Shown piece after piece: positions 21,303 to 30,050 of a stretch of DNA of 30,050 bases. This DNA comes from JAJOKK01 sp965370555 (GTDB lineage Bacteria > Bipolaricaulota > Bipolaricaulia > UBA7950 > UBA9294). Both the position numbers and the translations under genes were made by a program. The first letter of the stretch is position 1, and each line of letters begins with the position of its first letter. The stretch covers positions 1 through 30,050 of the forward strand of contig CBDUVB010000019.1 in NCBI GenBank assembly GCA_965370555.1, read 5' to 3'. The notes beneath the pieces were generated by a model. The model saw nothing but the letters and a program-made list of their open reading frames with translations. It was not told where the DNA came from and ran no database searches.

Positions 21303-23089
21303 CGCACCCCCCTCCTGAACCTCCACCCACGGTAAAAGAACGTTTCTACAAGCAGAAAGAGGATCGCCAGCCCGGCGAAGAGCGGCCAAAGAGGGAAGAG
21401 GGTCTGTGCCTCGAGGTGGATCGCCTCAGCAAGGATCGGTTCTTCAGAGAGCACCGGTGGTTCGGACTCCCTTAGATCGACGTTCACTGCCAACGGATAG
21501 ATCCCTTTACTCGTTGTCAGGGTGTAGATCCCCGGCCGCTGTGGGAGGAACGAGCCAGCGTCCCCGAGAGAAAGCTCTTTCCCTTCAGGATCCACAAGCT
21601 TGACCGCCTCCCCGTACTCGCGGATCGACCTCTCTTCCCCGACGGTCGCCCAGGTGTAGGTAACGGGTGCAGGGAGGACGGAGAAGCTTGCAAGGATGTT
21701 TCGCACAAGGAGGGGAAAGTCGACGGTGAGTGGAAGGTTCGTGCGCATGAGGTCCGGTGCGATCAGAACGATATCCCGCTCACCGTCTCGCAGACGATAG
21801 AGTAGAGGCTCGTCGCCGGTTCTCAGGATCACGGTTCCCTGCTCGGGGACGGTTACCACAGGGACGGAACGAACGCGAAAGTTCAAAGGATCGATCCCCT
21901 CGATGAGTTGGTCCTCCGAGGCAGCGATCGAGATCGAGAACGCGTTCTCGCCCACACCCCGTTCTTCCCCTATAGTGATGAGGCCGCCAAGGCCAGCATG
22001 GATGAGGAGGATGTTCCCTGCCGCCTCCGCGGGGAGCGTGATGTCGTAAGAAAGAATGAGATCGACGGGCCCCTCGTCCTCCTGATCGACCAGGGTGATC
22101 CTCCCTGCCGCGTTGAGGGCCGCTTCTAGGTAGCGGTTCTGTCTACCGACCCACCGCACCCGCAGGGTAAGGCTGCGGTCGAGGGTGAAATAGCGAATAT
22201 CATCGCCGTGGAAATCATCGCGCGGATCGATCCTTGCCGAGAACGCCTCCCCGTGGGATCCAGGGAAGGGGAGGACGTATCCCTGTTCGATATGCGGCGG
22301 GAGGAGGATCGAGAGTTCCACCGTTCCGTACCCATCGCTCACCTGCAGGATCGTGTCGACGTAGGAGTCGGTCGCGTTCTTCGCCCTTACGAACGCGGTC
22401 ACCCCCTGCAGCGCAGGATCTTCGCGCACGGTGAATGCGGTGATCGCCACGTTCTCCCCCCCAGCGATCATCCGCTCCTCCACACGCGGGAGTGGGGTGG
22501 AGAGCGGTCGGTCGGAGAGGTAGACGACCCGCTCAAAATTCTCCCCTTCCTCTTGGGTCGTAAGGAGTCCCTGCAGCATCGCTGTCGTCCCGTTCCCATT
22601 CCAGGTCGGCTGCGCAACAACGAGCGCGTGGCGGGCTTGGTCATGATCGGCGGTGAGAGGGAGGATAACCCGTGGCGAAGCATCAAGCTGGATCAGTGCC
22701 ACCGGGGTCGTGGGGTAGGTATCGAGAAGGGAGAGCGCCTGATCGCGAGCGAGGGCGTAGCGGGTCTCACCGCTCTCGGTGCGGGTGCGCATGCTCGCGC
22801 TCCCGTCGAGGACGATCGCCATCCCGGAGAGATGGGGCACCGTCCTCGGTAAAGATGGACGCGCAAGGGCGAGGCTGACCAAAGCCAGAATGAGAAGTTG
22901 AACGAAGAGGAGCGGCTCCAGCTTGTGCCGTATTCGCGCCGCGCGGGTGTGAGAATCGCTCGCCAGCCCCTCCCATAAAAAGAGGGCCGAGACCTCATAT
23001 TCGCGGTGACGCGCGCGCAAGAAGTAAAGGAGGATGATCCCCAGACCAAGGGTGAGCAGGTAGAGCGCACCAGCATTTCCGAGGATCAC
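21299..23089 (-). CDS. BatA-like membrane protein with vWA domain
   Basis: 596 residues. An N-terminal BatA-type region (GALYLLTLGLGIILLYFLRARHREY) includes TM helices at about 6-24 and 59-77. The vWA domain (about 88-250) has MIDAS DGSAS (95-99), the Thr loop GNGTTAMLQG and LSDRP. A long extracytoplasmic beta-rich part (250-560) follows and a C-terminal TM helix (LWPLFAGLAILFLLVETFFYRG) ends the protein. The start overlaps the DUF58 gene stop (ATGA), and its stop overlaps the next gene. BatA-like proteins work with MoxR and DUF58 partners in the membrane; metal-dependent binding of a protein ligand through the vWA site is the family expectation. No aerotolerance role is shown here. Confidence 0.88.
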   Translation of the reverse strand: MILGNAGALYLLTLGLGIILLYFLRARHREYEVSALFLWEGLASDSHTRAARIRHKLEPLLFVQLLILALVSLALARPSLPRTVPHLSGMAIVLDGSASMRTRTESGETRYALARDQALSLLDTYPTTPVALIQLDASPRVILPLTADHDQARHALVVAQPTWNGNGTTAMLQGLLTTQEEGENFERVVYLSDRPLSTPLPRVEERMIAGGENVAITAFTVREDPALQGVTAFVRAKNATDSYVDTILQVSDGYGTVELSILLPPHIEQGYVLPFPGSHGEAFSARIDPRDDFHGDDIRYFTLDRSLTLRVRWVGRQNRYLEAALNAAGRITLVDQEDEGPVDLILSYDITLPAEAAGNILLIHAGLGGLITIGEERGVGENAFSISIAASEDQLIEGIDPLNFRVRSVPVVTVPEQGTVILRTGDEPLLYRLRDGERDIVLIAPDLMRTNLPLTVDFPLLVRNILASFSVLPAPVTYTWATVGEERSIREYGEAVKLVDPEGKELSLGDAGSFLPQRPGIYTLTTSKGIYPLAVNVDLRESEPPVLSEEPILAEAIHLEAQTLFPLWPLFAGLAILFLLVETFFYRGWRFRRGVR

Positions 23090-23963
23090 TTCAGCACCCC
23101 CTGGCTGCGCATCCGTTCATGAATCAACGTCTCGAGGGGGAGGTCGGTCGGTGCGAGGAGATACGGTATGCGATGGTCGGCGAGAAACCGCTTAAGATCT
23201 TGTTCGTGGGCATTGAGGCGCCGCCTGTACTGCGAGAGCGTCCCCTCTCCCACAGTGAGATCGACGTAGCGGCGCGTCTCCGCGTCGGTGATGCGGGTGC
23301 TCCCCGTGACGGCCGGGCGAAGCTCGGTCGGATCGACGACCTGGATCACGACGACTTCGTCCCCACGGTGAAGGAGGCGCGAGATCCCCTCCTCGTACCC
23401 TCCCTCGCTCAACAGATCGCTGATCAGGAAGACGAGCCCACTCTCGCGGGAGTGAACAACGAACTGCGAGAGGACCCGATCGAGCGAGGTCCGTCCACCG
23501 GGCGAGGCCTCCTGCAGGGCGTGGAGGATGTGGGCCATCTGCCCCATTCCGTGGCGTGGTGCGATCGCGGGGAGGAGGTGGTCGGTGAACGGGTAGAGCC
23601 CGACCCGGTCAAGCTCACGTAGGCCCAGGTAAGCAAGCGCGGCGGCGAGCCGGGAGGCATAGGTCATCTTGGGCGGATCACCTAGGCGCATTGAGGCGGA
23701 GAGATCTAGGAGGAGGAGGATCGGAAGGTCTACCTCGCGTACGAACGTCTTCACTAGTACCCGATCGAGTCTACCAACGATGTTCCAGTCGATGTAGCGG
23801 AAGTCATCCCCAGGGGTGTACTCGCGGTAATCGGCGAACTCCAGACTCATCCCGGCGCGAGGGGAGGGGTGCGCCCCAACAAGGTGCCCCTTGCGACGCC
23901 CTTTGACGATGAACTTCAGGTGAGCGAGGCGACTCAGGAACGCCTCGTCGATCAACGGCTCCA

Positions 23964-23964
<1 letters not shown>
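23086..23964 (-). CDS. DUF58 (vWA-fold) protein
   Basis: 292 residues from ATG 23964, which overlaps the moxR stop as TGATG; the in-frame ATG at 23988 has no SD. The DUF58 signature is strong: SLEFADYREYTPGDDFRYID (about 40-59), WNIVGRLDRVLVKTFVRE (60-77) and LLLLDLSASMRLG (83-95) with a MIDAS-like DLSAS at 87-91. The rest of the vWA fold (GRTSLDRVL, FLISDLLSEGG) follows. There is no TM segment, so it is probably cytoplasmic or peripheral. DUF58 proteins are nearly always encoded directly after MoxR and are expected to be its direct partner. The stop overlaps the next start by four bases. Confidence 0.93.
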
Positions 23965-24943
<979 letters not shown>

Positions 24944-24947
<4 letters not shown>

Positions 24948-26407
24948 GATCCTCCTTGTGTGATCGTCTCGAAGTATGTGCGAATGATCTCTCGCGCTTC
25001 GGTTGGGATGGCTCGCTCCTCCAGGAGGGCACGCAACGCGTCGTAATCGACCAACAGGCGCGTCGTCTCCCCGTTCTGCGTCGGGACAGGTTCGAGCGGA
25101 ACTCCCTTGGTCATGAACTCCCGAAACGCACCGCTCTCGCCGACCATACCGGCAAGCTCGCTTGGCATGAACCCAGGAGAGGCAGCGAACGGTGATTCCC
25201 CACCGGCTGCGCCTTCCTCCCCGCCGAACGACTCCTCATTCCCAGTGGCGAGGTCCTCCTCCTGATCGCTTGGGGAACCGTAAGAAGGGGATCCTGCTTC
25301 CCCCTCACTTGCCCCCTCGGATGCCTCCTCGTCCTCAGGTTGCGGTTGCCCCCAGTTGACGGCCGCCTGCGCTTCACCCTCTTCCGACTCTCCGGAAGGA
25401 GGAGAGTCCCCAACGGCCGTCTCCTCTGCAGCGGTTTCTTGTTGATCCGCGAGGGACTCTGCTAAGCTGCGGAACTTCTCAAACCCCTCTGTAAGAGCCT
25501 GTGGATCATCCTCCTGAAGGAGCTCGCGCAACGCTTGCCGCAAGGGGGCGTTCCCCATCTGCTGAGCCAGTTCACTGAGGGCACGGCGCTCCTCAGGGGT
25601 GAGCCCCCCTCCCTCCTCCTTCAACCGCTCCTCGATCCGTTCGAGGAGGTCGGCAAGCGCCTTTGCCCTCTCTTTTTGAGCACGAATCAACTCAGCCGAC
25701 CCTCCGCTTGCCTCGTTCAATATCCCTTCGGAGGCAGGACTCTCCCAGAGTTCGGATAACAGATCCTCAAGCTCTCGATCCGGGACGGACTCCCCAGGCA
25801 AACCCACCTCTCCTCCTTGCGGGACCGCTCCGCCGGGGAGTGTTGGAGGAGTCTCACTCTGAGGAGCGATGGTTCGCACCTCCGCGTTCCCCGAAGCCAT
25901 TGTAGGATGCACCACCACACTGGAAGGGAGGCTGGCCGGGGCGAATGCTACGAGAAGGACCGAGGCAAGGACAGCCATCCCCCCGCCCAGAAGGGCGAAC
26001 CGAGCGCGCCCCAGTGGAAGTCCTCGCTTCCACAAGAACGCCTGTCGTGCGACCGCCTCTTCCAGCCGCTTGCGGAAGACGTTACTCCCCCCACGGCGGT
26101 GAAGCTCGTATAGGGAGCTCAGCCGCTCTCCCGTCTCCAGGGAAAGATCGATCCTCAACAGCGTCCTCGGGAGGTCGACCTGCCTCATCCAACCGACAAT
26201 ATAGAGGAGTGCTGCGCCGAAGAGGGGAAGGAAAATCAGCCCCCAGGCGCAGGGACGGGTACATCGCAGAAGGCCGGTATACCGGAGGAGAACGCTGATG
26301 AGGGAGAGTGCGCCTACCCCGGCGAGGCCTACACTCGCCCGGCGCAGGCCACAGAGCCTTCGACTACGCGCTTCTACCCGTCGAAGAATCTCCGCGAAAT
26401 GGCTCAT
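24944..26407 (-). CDS. Membrane protein with coiled-coil and long acidic Ser/Glu-rich linker (DUF4175-like)
   Basis: 487 residues. TM helices lie at about 24-41, 55-72 and 138-158. Between the second and third is a cytoplasmic Arg-rich helix pair (LLRIDLSLETGERLSSLYEL). After the last TM comes a helical, coiled-coil-prone segment (about 225-315: LIRAQKERAKALADLLERIE, GLTPEERRALSELAQQM), then an acidic low-complexity linker (about 320-420, rich in E, G, S, A, P) and a C-terminal conserved patch (MTKGVPLEPVPTQNGETTRL; ALLEERAIPTEAREIIRTYF). Layout and location recall the DUF4175/TIGR02302-type proteins of MoxR operons; this is a resemblance, not a confirmed assignment. Its start and stop overlap the adjoining genes by four bases. 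Confidence 0.72.
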
Positions 26408-27045
26408 CGCAATCCCTCCTTGTGGGTTCGCTCTGCTACCAGGATCAGGCCGAGGAGGAGCACAATCGGGACGAGATAGCCCAAGAGGAGCGGTCCAAGA
26501 GCTTTACCACGAAAGATGGCGTCCACCATTCCGAATGGACTCAGGAGTGGGAAGAATCCGAATGGGAGGAGGAGGTAACCCGTGAAGGTCGCATACTTCA
26601 GCAGGAACCCACGCGCGGATCGATGCGTCCACGGTGTCTCAATCAGGTGGCTCCCCACTGCACAGAGGGCGGAGACTATCGTCGTATAAAGAACGATCAA
26701 CAGAATCTCAACGGTTTTTGAGGGGTAGAGAGCCCAGGTGAACAAGAGATAGGGGAGGGTGAGAAACTGCGCTAAGCCGATTCGCTCTCCCATACGGAGG
26801 AGCACCCTTCGACCGGTCTTACCGTGTGCCGCGCTCATCGCCCCCAGGCTGAGGCCGAAGATCCCCATAAACAGGGCCTGCGCATGAAAGTAGATCGGGA
26901 TTCCGGAGAAGATTCCGCCTGCATGGAAATCCTTCACCCTATCCGCAAACGGGACAGAGAGAAGAAGAGCTACTCCGCAGAAGAGGAGCAGGCTGAAGAA
27001 CGGCTGAAAGTTCTCCCTATCGATCAGGGCATATCCCTTATTCAT
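26404..27045 (-). CDS. Six-TM membrane protein of the MoxR operon, unknown function
   Basis: 213 residues with about six TM helices (about 16-36, 53-71, 86-103, 107-131, 145-170 and 181-204) and short loops. It resembles small ABC-2-type permeases or permease-like subunits in layout, but no ATP-binding partner is encoded here, so transport is not supported. The start (GGGGAGG seven bases upstream) overlaps the end of the preceding gene by eight bases, and the stop overlaps the next start by four, showing tight co-translation with the operon. Confidence 0.7.
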   Translation of the reverse strand: MNKGYALIDRENFQPFFSLLLFCGVALLLSVPFADRVKDFHAGGIFSGIPIYFHAQALFMGIFGLSLGAMSAAHGKTGRRVLLRMGERIGLAQFLTLPYLLFTWALYPSKTVEILLIVLYTTIVSALCAVGSHLIETPWTHRSARGFLLKYATFTGYLLLPFGFFPLLSPFGMVDAIFRGKALGPLLLGYLVPIVLLLGLILVAERTHKEGLR

Positions 27046-28732
27046 CCTCCCCTCCCGCCAGCACGTACAGGCTCACAACTCTCACTTTTTGGCGCACTCC
27101 ATCCTGCACGACGAGCGCGTCCGATACACGTCCACTAATCAGCCACACGCCGTTCTCTACACTATACCACGGTTCAATCGTGTCGTAGAACGCGGCGAGG
27201 CTCGCATCGTGCAGCTGAATCCTCGCGAAGGGGATCCCCTCGTCAAGGGTGTAGCTCCACGTTCCGATTCCAATCTCTCCAAGCGAGAATGCTTGTCCAC
27301 CCACAAGGAGGTACGCCTCGGATAGAGACGTTGGGAGTCCATTTTCGATCTCGACCTCTTCGTCGCCGGCGTACCGGATGGTGATCGGGATGGTGCAATC
27401 CTTGCCCCCACGCAGGGCACGCCGCTCTCCGTGCGTCAACTGCAGAGAGAGACCCTCACCTTTTACCCAGCCAACGTCGTAGTTCACGTTGCGCAGGTCG
27501 CGCGGAAGCACCTCCATGACCGGAAGCGCTTCCTCTCCCCCACAGCGAACAGTGGTTGTACGATTTGCAAACAAACCATACCAATCTATCTGATATCCGA
27601 GAGAGGCTTCAACGTATAATGTGGTTTTTAAAGTGTATACATCGTTTACAAGCTTCGCTCGGTTTAGATATAAACCGGATAAAACCAAGAGAACACCTGT
27701 CACCGAAATGAGGGAAAGAACGATCCTCTTAGGGCTGCGGACCTTACTGACTATGAGAGTCAGGCTCATCAGGCTGATGCCAACCACGAGGAGCACCGCT
27801 GAAAAGCCCGGGCGATCGACCGGGATCTCCTCCAACAGATCAGCGTTCAGGCCGGAAAGGGATACCACCTTAGCCGGGGGAACCTCTGCTCTAATGGCCA
27901 CACCCTCCGCCACTGTGAGGTCGAACGCGCTGATAGGGATGAGGAGTACCGTCCCCGCACCATAGTTCTGCACGAAGAGAAGCGTGCTCCCATCCGCACG
28001 TTCGCCGATGTACCTGGATCCCGGGCGCGCTTCCCCGCCCAGAACCCGTATCCCGTCCTCCCCCATCGTCAAAGAGGGGTTGGAAATCGGGATCAACTCC
28101 CGCAAAACAGGCGAATCGAGGGGGTAGAAATCCGCCCCGCTAAAGAGGACGAGGGTCCCGCCTGCGAGCGTCCAGCGAGCAATAGCCTCCCATTGTTCGT
28201 GTGAGAGGCCCGCCTGAATGCGGCCGACCCAAAGGGACTTCACCCCATCGTAGGCTAGCCAGTGGACTGGTAGATCAGAGGGCGCAACTGCGACCGCCTC
28301 TGTATCGACCGGAGTGGGGAATGCCCCAACGAGGAGAGGGAACGCACTCTCTCGCTTCCGATCGCGCAAGCTCACCTCGGCGTTTGCCACGGGAGTCCCA
28401 TCGGATGCACAGAGGAAGACCTTTAAGGGATGAGTGAAATCGTAGAGTGGGAGGAGCTGTTCGTACTCCCCGTTGGAGATCAGAGGGATCGGGATCTCTA
28501 TCAGGCTGGAGGCCTCGCCTCGCCAGGTATTTCCGATCTCCTCCGTGATGCGGAAGGATCCGGAAAAGGGGCGTTCCACCCCTGATACGATGAGATGAAT
28601 CGGGGTCATCCTCCCGGGGACGAAGCGACCGGCAAACCCGAGATCAACCTCGATCTGTGGCAGCGCAATACCACGCACCGCCACGAGCAGCAAGAGGCAT
28701 AGAACTAGCTTTCCAACCCGTGGCTGTACCAT
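27038..28732 (-). CDS. Large exported membrane protein with GATase-like domain, first gene of the MoxR operon
   Basis: 564 residues from ATG 28732, chosen over the in-frame ATG at 28858 because AGGGAG lies just upstream and a signal peptide (LVLCLLLLVAVRGIALPQ) starts there. The domains are an N-terminal beta-sandwich (about 25-130), a GATase1-like/flavodoxin-like region (about 150-300: LPVHWLAYDGVKSLWVGRIQ, WTLAGGTLVLFSG, GAGTVLLIPISAF) without an obvious catalytic Cys, two TM helices (GFSAVLLVVGISLMSLTLIV; IVLSLISVTGVLLVLSGLYL) and a C-terminal extracytoplasmic domain of about 180 residues. Similar proteins accompany BatA-like vWA proteins. Probable role: scaffold on the outer side of the membrane; this is inference. 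The stop lies within the next gene's start. Confidence 0.75.
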   Translation of the reverse strand: MVQPRVGKLVLCLLLLVAVRGIALPQIEVDLGFAGRFVPGRMTPIHLIVSGVERPFSGSFRITEEIGNTWRGEASSLIEIPIPLISNGEYEQLLPLYDFTHPLKVFLCASDGTPVANAEVSLRDRKRESAFPLLVGAFPTPVDTEAVAVAPSDLPVHWLAYDGVKSLWVGRIQAGLSHEQWEAIARWTLAGGTLVLFSGADFYPLDSPVLRELIPISNPSLTMGEDGIRVLGGEARPGSRYIGERADGSTLLFVQNYGAGTVLLIPISAFDLTVAEGVAIRAEVPPAKVVSLSGLNADLLEEIPVDRPGFSAVLLVVGISLMSLTLIVSKVRSPKRIVLSLISVTGVLLVLSGLYLNRAKLVNDVYTLKTTLYVEASLGYQIDWYGLFANRTTTVRCGGEEALPVMEVLPRDLRNVNYDVGWVKGEGLSLQLTHGERRALRGGKDCTIPITIRYAGDEEVEIENGLPTSLSEAYLLVGGQAFSLGEIGIGTWSYTLDEGIPFARIQLHDASLAAFYDTIEPWYSVENGVWLISGRVSDALVVQDGVRQKVRVVSLYVLAGGEDE

Positions 28733-28845
28733 TCTCCCTGCCTTTCCAGGGCGAACATCGAGGGCTAGGATACAGCTTTGCTCCCGGTTCTGTCGCCAAC
28801 CGCCCCCATCTTCGCCTGCACTCCGTCGGGGGCAAAGCAATAACC

Positions 28846-28874
28846 AATATAGTGGCAAGAGGACGAGTTGTCGA
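28846..28874 (-). promoter_or_regulatory. Candidate sigma-70 promoter of the seven-gene MoxR operon
   Basis: Read on the - strand: -35 TCGACA (28874-28869, one mismatch from TTGACA), a 17-base spacer and -10 TATATT (28851-28846, one mismatch from TATAAT). It would start transcription about 105 bases before the ATG at 28732. No other promoter is seen within the overlapping genes. Confidence 0.5.
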
Positions 28875-28953
28875 GAACCAAACCGTGCGGTTTTCGTACA
28901 ACCAAGTGCTCCAGAACGATCTAACCAGCGGAGCTCCTATCGGGGAGAGAAGG

Positions 28954-29027
28954 GATTGAGTGAGTGATTGAACCTACCAATCTCCCGATCATTCAATCTT
29001 CCGATCTCTCAAATCCTCATTTTCTCA
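28954..29027 (-). repeat. Third site of octamer repeats, overlapping the integrase stop codon
   Basis: A short forward part (GATTGAGTGAGTGATTGA, 28954-28971) is followed by the inverted type: CAATCTCC, CGATCATT, CAATCTTC, CGATCTCT, CAAATCCT, CATTTTCT, CA. The two parts can pair. The TGA stop of the tyrosine recombinase (29027-29025) lies in the last units, as glyS's stop lies in the first unit at 18498. The sequence is nearly the same as 18714-18760. Confidence 0.8.
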
Positions 29028-29645
29028 CTGCGGAAGCCTGTCCACAGCGATTACCGCGTCCTCATTGAGGACGTCCGCGTAGATTTGTGTCGTCTGGATG
29101 GAGCGGTGCCCGAGTTGCTTCTGAACGAGACGGATATTGAAGTCGGAGGCACGATAGAGAAGGGAGGCGTAGGTATGTCGGCAAGAGTGGATGGAGAAAC
29201 GCTTCGGAAGGCCGATCTCTTCGGCGTTTGTCTTGAAGATCCTGTAGACCGCGCTACGGGTGAGCGGGCCCCCAGCTCGTGATGAGACAAAGAGTGATGC
29301 CCGCCCCGCGGTCGATTCCCCTTTCTCCTCTTTCCAGGCGAGGAACTCCGTTAGATGGGTGCGCAAGGCGTTTCCGATCTTCACCCCTCGCTTCTTGTTC
29401 CCCTTCCCATGACGAACGATAAGGGAAGCATTATCGGAATCGAGGATAAGGTCTCGGATCCTCAGAGAACAGATCTCTGAGACGCGCAACCCGGCATCGA
29501 GCGCAAGATGAAGGATCGCCCAGTCGCGCACCGGGTGCTTCCGTTCGTCCGGCACCGGGTTCTGCGCCTTCCTACGGCAGTGTTCCTTCAAAGTGAGGGT
29601 CTGCTGCGGAGTCATGAAGTCCTCGTGCGTGATCTCAAGCGGCAT
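29025..29645 (-). CDS. Compact tyrosine recombinase (phage integrase family), catalytic domain only
   Basis: 206 residues; SD GGGAGG before ATG 29645. All catalytic residues are visible: Arg54 (AGLRVSEIC), Lys81 (RHGKGNKKR), His153 and Arg156 (HSCRHTYA), His180 (LGHRS) and Tyr189 (TQIYADV). Family members cut and rejoin DNA through a 3'-phosphotyrosine. Typical XerC/D-like enzymes are about 300 residues, with an N-terminal SAM-like core-binding domain; here only about 35 residues precede the catalytic domain, and an SD plus start decide that this is the full gene rather than a truncation. Stand-alone catalytic enzymes occur as short integrases or inversion recombinases. Nested palindromes lie just upstream. 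No attached phage or integron genes are seen. Confidence 0.92.
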   Translation of the reverse strand: MPLEITHEDFMTPQQTLTLKEHCRRKAQNPVPDERKHPVRDWAILHLALDAGLRVSEICSLRIRDLILDSDNASLIVRHGKGNKKRGVKIGNALRTHLTEFLAWKEEKGESTAGRASLFVSSRAGGPLTRSAVYRIFKTNAEEIGLPKRFSIHSCRHTYASLLYRASDFNIRLVQKQLGHRSIQTTQIYADVLNEDAVIAVDRLPQ

Positions 29646-29870
29646 CTTTGCCTCCCTTTTACCGCTTGAACGGTAGCCGAAGGCGCGAGGAAGGTGCGCG
29701 ACAACTGTCGCAACAAAAGGGTACTTTTGTTGCGAGAGTTCTTTCTGCGGCCTGAAATGACGTAGATAAGCGGGTTTAATGGTTTACGACAAGAGCGCGT
29801 GGCCTGACTGCCATGCCCTGCTCCCCTATTTCCAGCACGGCCGGGGCGGATGAAGCGATTTACGGGCCTC
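29646..29870. other. Palindrome-rich gene-free stretch upstream of the recombinase
   Basis: GCGACA-AC-TGTCGC (29698-29711) overlaps a 12-bp-armed hairpin (29708-29719 with 29724-29735, loop GGTA; core GCAACAAAAGGGTACTTTTG). ACCG-CTTGAA-CGGT is near 29671. These are candidate binding or crossover sites for the neighbouring recombinase or regulatory operators. Beyond about 29750 nothing was recognised. Confidence 0.55.
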
Positions 29871-30050
29871 TCATTCGATCGTGTATCGAGTGACGATCTT
29901 CTCCTCTTCTCCCTTGACCTCGGCGAGCACCTCGAAGTGCTCAGCGATCCCCGAGCGCTTCATCTTCTCGCGCAGAAGGTTATCGAGCTGAAAGATCCCT
30001 GCGGAGTTCGACATCTCGATGTCGATCTTCACCGGCCGCTCCTCCCCCTT
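29871..30050 (-). CDS. 3' end of an unrecognised gene (start outside window)
   Basis: A - strand frame is open from the right edge to TGA at 29873-29871: 59 visible residues. It is rich in charged residues and regular (KIDIEMSNSAGIFQLDNLLR, EKMKRSGIAEHFEVLAEVKG, ending IVTRYTIE). Codon use (G/C at third positions) matches neighbouring genes, so it is likely coding. No family was recognised, and too little is visible to propose a function. Confidence 0.6.
   Translation of the reverse strand, partial: KGEERPVKIDIEMSNSAGIFQLDNLLREKMKRSGIAEHFEVLAEVKGEEEKIVTRYTIE

Noticed and set aside
20142..21335. 397-codon open frame antisense to the dual-vWA gene
   Set aside because: The opposite strand has clear domains, correct overlaps and SD; the antisense frame is a by-product of G+C-rich codons, very rich in Arg, Glu and Gly and without motifs.

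Overview
The window looks like a chromosomal segment of an uncultured, probably thermophilic or deep-branching bacterium with moderately high G+C. A bacterial-type dimeric glycyl-tRNA synthetase, bacterial UppP, strong AGGAGG ribosome binding sites and tightly overlapping operons rule out an archaeon. The mix of bacterial serpins, MoxR/vWA operon, family 5 solute-binding protein and NapH-like ferredoxin would fit a lineage such as Bipolaricaulota (Acetothermia/OP1). That placement is an inference from gene content; no marker phylogeny was possible.

Region 1 (1-4905, + strand) is a tightly coupled housekeeping operon: the 3' part of gltX, an exported TlpA-like thioredoxin, a membrane-anchored beta-sandwich/thioredoxin protein, a NapH-like polyferredoxin and uppP. 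Each stop overlaps the next start by 1 or 4 bases. A 126-127 bp perfect-armed palindromic element (GGGGTCAGACC ends, as in elements mobilised by REP-associated Y1 transposases) has inserted in frame into the first codons of the third gene, ahead of its signal peptide.

Region 2 (about 4906-16600) is an accessory island of exported proteins mixed with element debris. On the + strand are a secreted beta-sandwich protein and two full-length serpins. On the - strand are a small membrane-anchored protein, a four-repeat secreted protein with a broken second copy beside it, a PPC-domain/family 5 solute-binding fusion downstream of a TolB-like propeller protein, and a serpin with about 250 residues deleted in frame. 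Debris includes a truncated Y1 (REP-type) transposase, a frameshifted IS481/IS3-like integrase tail and a possible serpin 3' scar.

Region 3 (17039-18505, + strand) is glyS. Its stop codon lies inside a tandem octamer array (NNGATTGA). The 280 bp behind it hold REP-like hairpins and an inverted copy of the array.

Region 4 (18786-28732, - strand) is one seven-gene operon: a large exported protein with a GATase-like domain, a six-TM protein, a three-TM protein with a long acidic linker, a MoxR AAA+ ATPase, a DUF58 protein, a BatA-like vWA protein and a protein with two vWA domains. All genes overlap. A plausible sigma-70 promoter lies upstream. The expected job is MoxR-dependent assembly or quality control of an envelope complex; the client is unknown.

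Region 5 (28950-30050) holds a second copy of the octamer arrays, a compact tyrosine recombinase with a full catalytic set but no core-binding domain, nested palindromes upstream of it, and the 3' end of an unrecognised gene running off the window.
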